A stretch of DNA of 33,256 bases from Streptomyces sp. G-G2 (GTDB lineage Bacteria; Actinomycetota; Actinomycetes; Streptomycetales; Streptomycetaceae). Numbering within the stretch: the stretch's first letter is position 1; every line of letters starts with the position of its first letter. The notes under the pieces are model-generated. The model was not told where the DNA came from and did no database searches. It saw only the letters and a program-made list of their open reading frames with translations. Below are positions 23,721 to 32,301 of the stretch, piece by piece. A program made the translations under genes and the position numbers. Location of the stretch: the NCBI RefSeq assembly GCF_030063135.1, contig NZ_JASISO010000069.1:1-33256 (forward strand). The letters are read 5' to 3'.

Positions 23721-24616
23721 AAATCCTTGATGACTCCCACAAAGAAATGAAGGCGGGGTCCGTGATGGGGCCTCTGACTCGACTGCACGGATGGCTCGGG
23801 GACCAGCGGAGATTCCTGACCGCCGCGCAGTGGCATGAACTCCGCGAGGCCGTGTCCGCGCATCCGCTGGCTTCGCTGCTGCGGCAGGATCCGTTGATCG
23901 GGAGAGCCTTCCGCAAACCGCGCGGATACGCGGGTGACGCCGAGATGATGGACATGATCTACGGGATGGGCACCGTGCCCTCGCCGGGTGAAGGGGTACT
24001 CGCCGAGCTGCACAGCTTCGCTGTGGGGATCGCAGCATTCCGGTCGGTCCGCTATCGGCGCGAGGCCTTCCGGACTCGGCTGGACGAGTCCGCCGCCCGT
24101 ACTCCGGGCCTCACGGTGGCATCGGTGGGAGCCGGGCATCTGCGTGAAGTCGAGGACAGCAGGGCCCTCAGGGACGGCGAACTCGGCGGATACGCTGCGT
24201 TCGACCAGGACCCGGAGTCCCTTGCCGAGATCGACCGCGCCTACGGCCGGTACGGCGTGCGGACCTTTTCTCGGCGTGTCAGGGAGGTCATCACCGACGG
24301 TGTCCTGCCAGAGCGGGTAGATCTGATCCACGCCGGCGGGCTCTACGACTACCTGACGGACCGAACGGCCGTCCCGCTGACCCGTTCCCTCGTCGCGTCA
24401 TTGCGCCCCGCCGGGACGCTGATGATCGCCAACATCGTGCCCACCTGCCGGGACATCGCATATCTGGAAGCGGTGATGGACTGGCCGCTCGTGCACCGGG
24501 ACGAAAAGGACATGCGCGCCCTGCTGGAAGAGGTTCCGGACGGCCGTGTTGCCGACCTGGCATTGCACCGCGACCCGGACGACGTGATGACCTTCATGAC
24601 CGTCACGGTCCGCTGA
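23711..24616 (+). CDS. SAM-dependent methyltransferase-like protein
   Basis: 301 aa from GTG 23711, with GGGAG about eight bases upstream. The first 130 residues are helical (LTRLHGWLGDQRRFLTAAQW, PLIGRAFRKPRGYAGDAEMM). Residues about 130-301 look like a class I methyltransferase fold: motif I-like LTVASVGAGHLREVED, an acidic strand end AAFDQDPESLAEID, VDLIHAGGLYDYLTDRTAVP, and LRPAGTLMIANIVPT. Motif I is not perfect (VGAGHLRE rather than GxGxG), so catalysis is likely but not certain. The substrate is unknown. It lies upstream of the chorismate-mutase-like gene on the same strand, separated by 313 bases. Confidence 0.65.
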   Translation: MDVKILDDSHKEMKAGSVMGPLTRLHGWLGDQRRFLTAAQWHELREAVSAHPLASLLRQDPLIGRAFRKPRGYAGDAEMMDMIYGMGTVPSPGEGVLAELHSFAVGIAAFRSVRYRREAFRTRLDESAARTPGLTVASVGAGHLREVEDSRALRDGELGGYAAFDQDPESLAEIDRAYGRYGVRTFSRRVREVITDGVLPERVDLIHAGGLYDYLTDRTAVPLTRSLVASLRPAGTLMIANIVPTCRDIAYLEAVMDWPLVHRDEKDMRALLEEVPDGRVADLALHRDPDDVMTFMTVTVR

Positions 24617-24644
24617 ACCGCCTGCTGAACCGCCTGCTGAATCG
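24613..24644 (+). repeat. Short 12-bp tandem repeat
   Basis: CTGAACCGCCTG occurs twice in tandem, followed by a partial third copy CTGAATCG. The first copy contains the methyltransferase stop codon, and in-frame read-through would add Leu/Asn-Arg residues. The rest of 24617-24929 shows no credible gene. Confidence 0.5.
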
Positions 24645-24929
24645 TTGCCTTCCACGGTCACACGGCGGTACCGCTCCAGGCATCGGGCGTCTGGACCACG
24701 GAGGCGTCATGCGCGTCGGTGCCTGAACCGGGAGAGGTGTCCGGCGAGCGACTGGGCCGCCCGCCCCGCGCAGGAGCTACCCCTGCGGTGCGGGATGCCG
24801 CTGACGCGCACGGCCTGCCGTCAGCCCGGGCAGCCAGGCGCCCCCGCCGTACCGCCTCCGAGCGCGGGACGGCCACTGGACCGGACGCCGGTGCCGGATG
24901 CATCAGACATCGGTGCAAGGAGTGGAGCG

Positions 24930-25187
24930 ATGGAAGCGAGCGGCCCCCGGGAACGCGTGCTGGCGGAACAGCGGGGCATCGATGCGATCGACGAAGAGAT
25001 CATCTCCCTGGTGGAGCTGCGCCGCTCGCGCAGCCGCGCCCTGGAAGGCGCACGCAAGGCCGAGTCGAGAGCCAGGCGGGAACTGGCACGTGAGCAGCGT
25101 GTGCTTGACACGTACCGAGCGCGTTTGGGCCCGGCTGGCACCCAGATGGCAGTAATCCTGCTCAAAGACTGCTGCTACTACACCTGA
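24930..25187 (+). CDS. Chorismate-mutase-like (AroQ class) protein
   Basis: 85 aa from ATG 24930, with AAGGAG upstream. The layout is that of the small all-helical AroQ enzymes (85-100 aa): helix 1 RGIDAIDEEIISLVELRRSR, the Arg/Lys segment LEGARKAESRARRE, helix 2 LAREQRVLDTYRARLGPAGT, and a short last helix MAVILLKDCCYYT. By eye it matches the actinomycete type (IDxIDxEIxxLVxxRRxxS ... NRExxVLxxYxxLGPxG). The R-E pair of helix 2 and the helix 1 Arg are kept, but the first catalytic Arg (three before I-D) is Gln here. It may be a chorismate mutase with altered chemistry, an isochorismate-pyruvate-lyase-like enzyme, or a regulator. It lies 155 bases before the EPSP-synthase-like fusion gene. 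Confidence 0.7.
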   Translation: MEASGPRERVLAEQRGIDAIDEEIISLVELRRSRSRALEGARKAESRARRELAREQRVLDTYRARLGPAGTQMAVILLKDCCYYT

Positions 25188-25342
25188 AGTACGTCCCACC
25201 AGAGCTGCGCACCTTGGACTGGACGTCACACATCGGACCGGCGGCCCTGTCCGGCTGAGTCGTGCCAGGGCTTCCGGCTGCTGCGCGGCCGCATCCCACC
25301 CCCTGTTTTCGTGAATCCGTCTATTGAGATAGGAGGAATCTC
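25188..25342 (+). promoter_or_regulatory. Upstream region of the three-gene CoA operon
   Basis: 155 bases between the chorismate-mutase-like gene and the fusion gene. It ends in a perfect AGGAGG (25331-25336) six bases before GTG 25343. The stretch TTTTCGTGAATCCGTCTATT then GAGAT (about 25305-25330) is the only AT-richer part and might hold a promoter, but no consensus is clear. Cotranscription from the upstream gene is equally possible. Confidence 0.35.
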
Positions 25343-28300
25343 GTGCATCTGTTGGTCAGGCCGAACAGACGGATCCTGCGCGGCGACATCGAAGTCCCCC
25401 CGTCCAAGTACCACGCACACCGTGCGCTGATCCTGGCGTCGCTGGCCGAGGGCACGAGCCGAATCAAAGGGGTCTGCCGGGCCCACCATGTACAGGACAC
25501 GCTTCGGGTGCTCCGCGGCCTGGGTACACGGATCAGTGTCGAGGGCGATACCTACGTGGTGCAGGGCGGCCGCTACCAGCCTAGGCGCGATGCGGTGTCG
25601 GCCGGGAGTTCCGGCACCACCTTGTACTTCATGACTGGTCTGGCCAGCCTGGCCGAGTCGCCGGTTACGGTGACCGGTAACAGGTACTTCGAGCGGCGTC
25701 CCATCGCGCCGCTGCTCGAAGCCCTGCGGCAGCTGGGCGTAGGCGTGGACGCCCCTGACGGCCGTCTGCCGGTGGCTGTGACCCCAGGGCTGCCCTCAGG
25801 GGGCAGGGTGAAGATCCCCGGCACCCTTTCCCAATGGATCTCCGGGCTCATCCTGCTGGCCCCCTTCGCGACCGGCCCCACCACCGTTGAGGTCGGCGGC
25901 GACCTCAACGAGCGTTCCTACTTGATGCTCACCATCGCGATGATGCGCCGCTTCGGACTGCAGGTCGCTGTCTCCGAGGACTGGCGGCGTTTCGACATCG
26001 CGCCGGGCCAGCACGCACGGCCCACCGATCTGACCCTGCCTCCCGACCTCGGCTCCGCCGCCTTCGGGATCGCCGCGGCCGCGCTGCACCCAGCGGACGT
26101 ACTGCTGCGCGGCCTCACCTGCCTGGACGGCGACGCCACCGACCACCCCGAGAACGGATTCCTCGACGTGGTCCGGCGCATGGGGGTGCCCATGGAAGTC
26201 GACCACCGGGCCGGCGGGATCCGCATCCGGCACTCCGGGATCCGGCTGGCAGGCACCACGATCGACGGCCGGAAGCTCCCCGACATGCTGCCGGTCCTGT
26301 GCACCCTGGCCAGCCTCGCCGAGGGCGAAACCGTCTTCGAACACATCGGCCACGTCCGGCTCAAGGAGTCTGACAGGGTCTCGGCGATGCTCCAGCTCAA
26401 CCGCATGGGCGCAGACCTGCGTATCGACGGCGACCGATTGAAAGTGAACGGGGTGTCCACACTCAGCGGGGCCCGGCTGACGTCGCACAACGACCACCGC
26501 GTCCTGATGGCGCTGGCCCTCGCCGGCACTGTCGCCCACGGCTTCACGACCCTGACCCACCCCCGCGCCTACAGGATCTCCTACCCGCGGTTCCTGAAAG
26601 ACCTGACCGGCCTCGGGATCCCCCTATCCGTGGAGGCCGGACCCGCCCCCGACCCGCCCCGCCACCTCCCCGGGCTGCTGACGAGCTGGGCCCGCTACCG
26701 TCCCGACGACCTCGCGCTTGTGGACCGGCGCGAAGCCGGAGAGGTGCACGTCACATGGAGGGAACTCGACGAACGGGTCGGCCGTGCGGCCGCCGGGCTG
26801 CTCGCCCTGGGCGTGCAGCCCGGCGAGCCCGTTGCCTACCAGCTTCCCAACTGGTCCGAGTTCGTGGAGGTTTCGCTCGCCGCCTTGAGCGTCGGGGCCG
26901 TCTGCTGCCCCCTCATGCCGATTCTGCGTGGCCGCGAGATGACGGCTGCCCTGCACCGCTGCGGTGCCCGGGTCCTGCTGATCCCCGACCGTTTCCGCGG
27001 CCGGGACTATCGCAAGGAGACGGCCGCGTGGCTGGCCGCAGTCCCGCCGGGCATGCGACTACGACACGTCCTGGTCGTTCCCTTGGACCCCACCGAGAAC
27101 CGACCACCGCTGCCGGCGCCCGAAGACGGCGGTATGACCTGGGAGAACTGGGCCGAGATCACTGCCGCGGCCCGGGCCGACCGGGCCGCGCTGGACGGGA
27201 TACGGCCCGCCCCAGACGCGGTGGCGCAGCTGCTCTTCACCTCCGGTACCACCGGGGAGCCCAAAGGGGTCCTCCACCGGCACGACCGACTCGGCCTCGC
27301 CGCCCGTCTGCAAGCAGACCGGGCAGGTCTGGACTGCCGCGACATACTGTTCGTTCCGTCCCCGCTGGCGCACCAGACCGGATTCCTGTACGGCATGTGG
27401 CTGGCCGTCAGCCTTGGCGCCCCCCAAGTGCTCCAAGCCCGCTGGCATCCCGGTAAGGCCCTGCGCGCCCTTCACGACCACAAGGTCACGTTCATCCAAG
27501 CAGCAGCCCCATTCCTCGCCGACCTGGTCAAAGAGGTTGACAGCGGCGGGAGAGCACCGAACACCCTGCGTCTCTTCGTCTCGGCCGGCGCCGCGCTTCC
27601 GCCCGGTCTGGCCCTACGCGCGGCCGCGGTTCTGGGAACGGCGGTCTGTGGGTCGTTCGGCACCACGGAGACCTGCCTAGGCTCGCTCTCCTCACCCGGC
27701 GACCCCGCCGAGCGGGCGCGGGGCTCCGACGGCCGTGCCATGCCCGCAGTCACCCTCCGCGTCACCGACGGCACGGGAAGAGCTCTCGCGCCCGGCCTGG
27801 GGGGCAACCTCGAGGTCCACACCCCCACGGCGTTCACCGGGTACCTGAACCGGCCCGACTTGACCGCAGCCGCGTGGACAGCGGATGGCTGGTACCGGAC
27901 CGGCGACCTCGCCGTCATCGACACCGACGGATACCTCCGCATCACGGGCCGGGTCAAGGACATCATCAACCGCGGCGGCGAGAAGATCCCCGTCGCCGAG
28001 ATCGAAGCCCTCCTCCACGACCACCCCGCGGTAAGCGAGGCAGCGATCGTGGGTATGCCTGACGAACGGCTGGGCGAGCGCGCCTGTGCCTTCGTGGTCC
28101 TCACCCCCGGAGAAGACCTCGGACTCGAAACACTGTGCCGGTACCTCGACGACCACCAAGTCGCCAAACAGTACTGGCCCGAACGCCTCGAAGCCGTACC
28201 CGAACTGCCACGCAACCCGGTCGGAAAGATCCAGAAATTCGTCCTCAGGCAGCGCGCCCTGGGCCTGGACCCGCACCTGCCTGCCGCAATAGCAGCCCCG

Positions 28301-29488
28301 GAGCAGCCGATGCCAAGCCCCCAGACCACCCCGCAGGGTCTCCCCCCTGCCGAATTCACCCGCCTCCGCACGGAGATAGCCGCCTTCGTGGCCGGCCCCG
28401 GGGAGGAATGGGCCCGCCGGATCGAGGACAGCGGCACGGTCCCCGAAGAACTGTGGGCAGAGCTCCGCCGCCACGGCTACCTGTCCCTGGCAGCCCCAAC
28501 CCCTTACGGCGGCCGCGGCCTGTCCTTCCCGCAGTGGATGGAACTGATGGAGCTGTTCTCCCGCTCCCACGCTTCCCTGCGAATGATCGTGCACGTGGTG
28601 AACGGCACCTGGCGGGCAATGGAGCACTTCACCACCCCCGAACAGCACCAGCGCTTCGTCCTGCCCTCGGTCGCCGGACGACTCAAAATCGCCTTCACCC
28701 TCACCGAACCCGCAGCCGGTTCAGGTGCCGACATCCGCTCCACCGTCACCCGCAAGGGCGACACCTACCACCTCACCGGCAGCAAACACCTCATCACCTT
28801 CGGCGTCCGCTGCGACTACTGGCTCCTGGCCGCCAGAACCGAAGGCAGCAGCGGACACCAGGGCACCGTCGCCCTCATGGTCCCCCGCACAGCCCCTGGC
28901 GTCACCGTCGAGGACACCTCGAAAACCATGGGTGTCACCGGCACCGACCACGCCCGCCTGACCTTCGACCGCACCCCCGTCCCGACCGCCAACCGCCTCG
29001 GCGCCGAAGGCGACGGCCTCGCGGTCTTCCTCGGCGGCTTCCTCATCCCCTCGCGGATCTCCGTGGCGATGAGCTGCGTCGGCCTGGCCCGCCGCGCCCA
29101 AGACCTCGCCGTCCACTACGCCCAAGGACGTGTCACCTTCGGTAAACCCCTCACCTCACGCCAGGCCATCCAGTTCATGCTCGCCGAGAACGAAGCCGAC
29201 ATCGAAGCCGCCCGACAACTTACCCTGCACGCCGCCCGCCGCTTCGACACCGCACAAGCCGACGCGGCCATGCTCTCCTCCATGGCCAAACTGATCGCGG
29301 TCGACATGCTCACCCGCGTCACCGACCGAGCCCTCCAGATCCACGGCGGATCGGGCTACTGGAAGACCAGCCCGATCGAACGCGTCTATCGCGACGCCCG
29401 CGCCCAGCGCTTCGAGGAAGGCACCAACGAAACCCAGAAGACCGTCATCTTCCGCGAACTCCTCAAACACCAGGAGGGCACTCCGTGA
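25343..29488 (+). CDS. Three-domain fusion: EPSP-synthase-like, acyl-CoA ligase, acyl-CoA dehydrogenase
   Basis: 1381 aa. Residues 1-430 are EPSP-synthase-like (VPPSKYHAHRALILASL, GTLSQWISGL, RLKESDRVSAM, HNDHRVLMALA). K22, R27, the KE..R cluster near 340 and DHR are kept, but S23 is Tyr and positions equivalent to R100 and R124 of E. coli AroA look like Tyr. Residues 440-985 are an AMP-forming ligase: LLFTSGTTGEPKG at about 630, GWYRTGDLA, GRVKDIINRGGEKIP and the catalytic-Lys motif RNPVGKIQK near 957. Residues 1000-1381 are an acyl-CoA dehydrogenase (AFTLTEPAAGSGAD, RVTFGKPL, QIHGGSGYW, catalytic-Glu region FEEGTNE). A dehydration-activation-oxidation sequence on a shikimate-type acid is inferred from the ansatrienin and phoslactomycin cyclohexanecarboxyl-CoA genes. 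The stop overlaps the next start. Confidence 0.9.
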   Translation: MHLLVRPNRRILRGDIEVPPSKYHAHRALILASLAEGTSRIKGVCRAHHVQDTLRVLRGLGTRISVEGDTYVVQGGRYQPRRDAVSAGSSGTTLYFMTGLASLAESPVTVTGNRYFERRPIAPLLEALRQLGVGVDAPDGRLPVAVTPGLPSGGRVKIPGTLSQWISGLILLAPFATGPTTVEVGGDLNERSYLMLTIAMMRRFGLQVAVSEDWRRFDIAPGQHARPTDLTLPPDLGSAAFGIAAAALHPADVLLRGLTCLDGDATDHPENGFLDVVRRMGVPMEVDHRAGGIRIRHSGIRLAGTTIDGRKLPDMLPVLCTLASLAEGETVFEHIGHVRLKESDRVSAMLQLNRMGADLRIDGDRLKVNGVSTLSGARLTSHNDHRVLMALALAGTVAHGFTTLTHPRAYRISYPRFLKDLTGLGIPLSVEAGPAPDPPRHLPGLLTSWARYRPDDLALVDRREAGEVHVTWRELDERVGRAAAGLLALGVQPGEPVAYQLPNWSEFVEVSLAALSVGAVCCPLMPILRGREMTAALHRCGARVLLIPDRFRGRDYRKETAAWLAAVPPGMRLRHVLVVPLDPTENRPPLPAPEDGGMTWENWAEITAAARADRAALDGIRPAPDAVAQLLFTSGTTGEPKGVLHRHDRLGLAARLQADRAGLDCRDILFVPSPLAHQTGFLYGMWLAVSLGAPQVLQARWHPGKALRALHDHKVTFIQAAAPFLADLVKEVDSGGRAPNTLRLFVSAGAALPPGLALRAAAVLGTAVCGSFGTTETCLGSLSSPGDPAERARGSDGRAMPAVTLRVTDGTGRALAPGLGGNLEVHTPTAFTGYLNRPDLTAAAWTADGWYRTGDLAVIDTDGYLRITGRVKDIINRGGEKIPVAEIEALLHDHPAVSEAAIVGMPDERLGERACAFVVLTPGEDLGLETLCRYLDDHQVAKQYWPERLEAVPELPRNPVGKIQKFVLRQRALGLDPHLPAAIAAPEQPMPSPQTTPQGLPPAEFTRLRTEIAAFVAGPGEEWARRIEDSGTVPEELWAELRRHGYLSLAAPTPYGGRGLSFPQWMELMELFSRSHASLRMIVHVVNGTWRAMEHFTTPEQHQRFVLPSVAGRLKIAFTLTEPAAGSGADIRSTVTRKGDTYHLTGSKHLITFGVRCDYWLLAARTEGSSGHQGTVALMVPRTAPGVTVEDTSKTMGVTGTDHARLTFDRTPVPTANRLGAEGDGLAVFLGGFLIPSRISVAMSCVGLARRAQDLAVHYAQGRVTFGKPLTSRQAIQFMLAENEADIEAARQLTLHAARRFDTAQADAAMLSSMAKLIAVDMLTRVTDRALQIHGGSGYWKTSPIERVYRDARAQRFEEGTNETQKTVIFRELLKHQEGTP

Positions 29489-30318
29489 CCCCGCCCACCC
29501 CGCCGCTGGACGGACGGATCGCGCTGATCACGGGAGCCTCTCGAGGCATCGGCCGCGCCCTGGCCCTGACCCTCGGCGCTGCTGGCGCCAGCGTCATCGT
29601 CAACTACAAGACCAACACCGACCTCGCCCGAAGCACCCTCACCGAAATCGAAGCCCGCGGCGGCCGCGGCATCGTCGTCCAGGCCGACATCGAAACGACC
29701 GAAGGCATCGACCGCCTGTTCGCCACCGTCCGCAGCACCTACGGGCGGCTCGACTACTTCGTCTCCAACGCGGCCGCCAGCGCCTTCAAGAACATCCTCG
29801 ACGTCAAACTCCACCACCTCGACCGTTCCTACGCCATGAACCTCCGCCCCTTTATCCTCGGAGCCCAGCAGGCACTGCCTCTCATGCCGCCCGGAGGCCG
29901 GATCGTGGCACTGTCCAGCTACGGCAGCCACCGTGCCTACCCCACGTACGCCCTCCTCGGAGCGATGAAAGCCGCCATCGAAGCCTGGGTCCGCTACATG
30001 GCGCTGGAATTCGCCCCTCACGGCATCAACGTCAACGCTGTCAACGCCGGACTGATCGACTCCGACTCCCTGACCTACTTCTACGCGCTCCCCGGCATGC
30101 CCGACATCCGCACCGTCGTCGAACGCATCCCCCAAAGACGGCCCGGCTCGACCCAGGAAGTCGCCGACGCGATCGCGTTCCTGCTGTCTCCGCAAGCCTC
30201 ATACATCACCGGCCAGACCCTGATCGTGGACGGAGGCCTCAGCATCGTCGCCCCGCCCTTCTTCGCCGACACCTCCCCACCCCTAGCCCAACCCCACCTC
30301 CCCGCCACGGAGGCCTAA
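29485..30318 (+). CDS. SDR enoyl-CoA reductase, FabL/ChcA-like
   Basis: 277 aa. GTG 29485 overlaps the previous stop by four bases (GTGA). The cofactor motif is TGASRGIG (residues 16-23). The active site is YALLGAMK at about 155-162: Tyr-x6-Lys, the spacing of enoyl-ACP reductases such as FabI and FabL rather than the Y-x3-K of ketoreductases. GRIVALSSYGSHRAYPTY, FAPHGINVNAVNAGLIDSDS and ITGQTLIVDGG resemble FabL. The length is close to the 280-aa 1-cyclohexenylcarbonyl-CoA reductase ChcA. It is expected to use NADPH to reduce ring double bonds of a cyclohexadienyl/cyclohexenyl-CoA in the cytoplasm. The next gene starts one base after its stop codon. Confidence 0.85.
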   Translation: MTPPTPPLDGRIALITGASRGIGRALALTLGAAGASVIVNYKTNTDLARSTLTEIEARGGRGIVVQADIETTEGIDRLFATVRSTYGRLDYFVSNAAASAFKNILDVKLHHLDRSYAMNLRPFILGAQQALPLMPPGGRIVALSSYGSHRAYPTYALLGAMKAAIEAWVRYMALEFAPHGINVNAVNAGLIDSDSLTYFYALPGMPDIRTVVERIPQRRPGSTQEVADAIAFLLSPQASYITGQTLIVDGGLSIVAPPFFADTSPPLAQPHLPATEA

Positions 30319-32301
30319 GTGCCCAGCCACGTCTTCCGCCCCGGATCACTGGGCCCGCTCACGCTGCCCCACCGCATCATCATGGGCGCGATGCACCTCA
30401 ACCTGGAAACCCGGCCCGACGGCGGCGCGACCATGGCTGCCTTCTACGCTGAACGTGCACGAGGCGGCGCCGCCCTCATCATCACCGGCGGCTGCGCCGT
30501 CAGCCCTGAAGGCGCAGGCGGCCGCCACTACGCCCGCACCGACGATCCCGCCCAGCACCCCAGCCTCGCCGCTTGGACCACAGCCGTGCACCGGCACGGC
30601 GGCAAAATCGCCCTGCAACTGTTCCACGCGGGCCGCTACACCACCCGAGAAGCCACCGGACACGCCCCGGTGGCACCCTCCGCCACACCCGGCCGGTTCG
30701 GCGCACCCGCCCCGTCAGCCCTGAACGAGGAACAGATCCAGGCCGTCATCAACCGCTTCGCCGACGGCGCGGCCATCGCCCGTACCCTCGGATTCGACGC
30801 CGTCGAGATCATGGCCGCCCAGGGATACCTCCTCAACCAGTTCCTCTCCCCCCTGACCAACCACAGGGACGACCACTGGGGCGGCGACGCCGCACGACGC
30901 AGGCACTTCCCCCTGGCCGTCCTGTCCCAGGTCCGACAAGCCGTCGGCGAGGACTTCACCATCCTCGTACGAATGTCAGGCAACGACCTGATGCCCGGCT
31001 CCAGCCTCCCGGACGAAGTCGACGACCTCGCCACCGCACTGGCCCGTGGCGGCGCAGATGCCCTGCACGTGAGCGTGGGCTGGCACGAGTCCCGCACCCC
31101 CACGGTCCAGACCCTCGTCCCACCCGGTGCCTGGATCAGCCACACGGCAGGGATCCGGCGCAAGCTGCGAGCATGCGGACTGCAGACCCCGGTCATCACC
31201 TCCACCCGGATCAACCGTATCGACCTGGCAGAACGTATCCTCGCCGAACAGCACGCCGACTTCGTCGCCATGGCGCGGCCCTTCCTCGCCGACCCCGACA
31301 TCGTCCGCAAAGCCCGGCAGCCGACAAAGCGTCCTACCAATATCTGCATCGCTTGCAACACCGCATGCATCGACCGCTCCCTGGGCGACACCGCGGTCTC
31401 CTGCCTGGTCAACCCACGAGCCGGAAGAGAACTGGAAATCCCGTCGGCCAGGCCGCCCCGCGCCCGCGGCCGCCCGCCCGCCCGCTTCACGGTCATCGGA
31501 GGCGGACTGTCCGGACTCGAAGGCGCCCGTGTCCTTGCCTCAGCGGGCCACCGGGTAGACCTCTACGAAGCGACCGGCGCCCTGGGCGGACAGTTCAACC
31601 TCGCCCGACTCGTCCCTGGCAAAGCGGACTTCGGCGCGACGATCGACTACTTCCAGGCCGAACTCCAACGGCTGCATGTACGCGTTCACCTCAACCATCC
31701 AGTCCGCACAGCCAACCTCGTACTCGGGCCCCTCACCAACGGAATACTCCTCGCCACGGGCGTGCACCCCCGTCGGACAGATATCCCTGGCGACGACTTG
31801 GAGCACGTCGTCACCTACCAGAACGCCCTCCAGCACCCCGACGAATTCGGCCCCCGCACCGTGGTGATCGGCGCCGGAGGCATCGCCGTCGATGTGGCCC
31901 ACCTCCTCATCACCCTGGGCCACGACGTAACCCTGCTGGGCCGCAACGGTCGCATCGGCGAAAGTCTGGGCCGCAGCACGCGATGGGCCGTACTCGCAGA
32001 ACTACGCCGCCACGGAGTCCGATGGCACACCGAAGTCGCCTGCACAGCCGTCCTCCGACATGGAGTACGTCTCAGTGACCGGCACGGCCACGAGTTCCTC
32101 CTGCCTGCCGACACCGTTGTCCTCGCAGTCGGACAGACACCGAACAACACCCTCCTGCCCGAGCTCGAAGAGGCCGGCATCCTCCACCGCGCCGCAGGCG
32201 GCGCAGCAGGCACCCACGGCCTCAACGCCGTCCGCGCCGTCGAACAAGGGATGCTGGCCGCACACGACCTCTTGAAGGCCGTGACGAAGGGGACTGGATG
32301 A
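30319..32301 (+). CDS. 2,4-dienoyl-CoA-reductase-like Old Yellow Enzyme
   Basis: 660 aa, the full length of FadH/trimethylamine-dehydrogenase-type flavoenzymes. An FMN TIM barrel covers residues 1-340, with catalytic Tyr in AAQGYLLNQFLSPLTN (about 168) and His in GWHESRTPT (about 254), as in E. coli 2,4-dienoyl-CoA reductase. The 4Fe-4S ligands follow C-x2-C-x3-C-x11-C in ICIACNTACID ... VSCLVNP (about 342-362). FAD- and NAD(P)-binding domains follow: VIGGGLSGLEGARVLASAG (about 394) and VIGAGGIAVDVAHLLI (about 516). GTG 30319 directly follows the previous TAA. In the ansatrienin-type pathway the equivalent gene product is thought to act on a ring dienoyl-CoA intermediate. Confidence 0.9.
   Translation: MPSHVFRPGSLGPLTLPHRIIMGAMHLNLETRPDGGATMAAFYAERARGGAALIITGGCAVSPEGAGGRHYARTDDPAQHPSLAAWTTAVHRHGGKIALQLFHAGRYTTREATGHAPVAPSATPGRFGAPAPSALNEEQIQAVINRFADGAAIARTLGFDAVEIMAAQGYLLNQFLSPLTNHRDDHWGGDAARRRHFPLAVLSQVRQAVGEDFTILVRMSGNDLMPGSSLPDEVDDLATALARGGADALHVSVGWHESRTPTVQTLVPPGAWISHTAGIRRKLRACGLQTPVITSTRINRIDLAERILAEQHADFVAMARPFLADPDIVRKARQPTKRPTNICIACNTACIDRSLGDTAVSCLVNPRAGRELEIPSARPPRARGRPPARFTVIGGGLSGLEGARVLASAGHRVDLYEATGALGGQFNLARLVPGKADFGATIDYFQAELQRLHVRVHLNHPVRTANLVLGPLTNGILLATGVHPRRTDIPGDDLEHVVTYQNALQHPDEFGPRTVVIGAGGIAVDVAHLLITLGHDVTLLGRNGRIGESLGRSTRWAVLAELRRHGVRWHTEVACTAVLRHGVRLSDRHGHEFLLPADTVVLAVGQTPNNTLLPELEEAGILHRAAGGAAGTHGLNAVRAVEQGMLAAHDLLKAVTKGTG

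Noticed and set aside
25796..26560. Minus-strand frames under the fusion gene (also 27472-28648)
   Set aside because: They are antisense to a fully conserved enzyme and without ribosome binding sites; mirror frames are common at this GC content.
30573..32078. A 501-codon plus-strand frame inside the flavoenzyme gene
   Set aside because: It is Arg/Pro/His-rich and out of frame with an enzyme that has all its catalytic and cofactor motifs.
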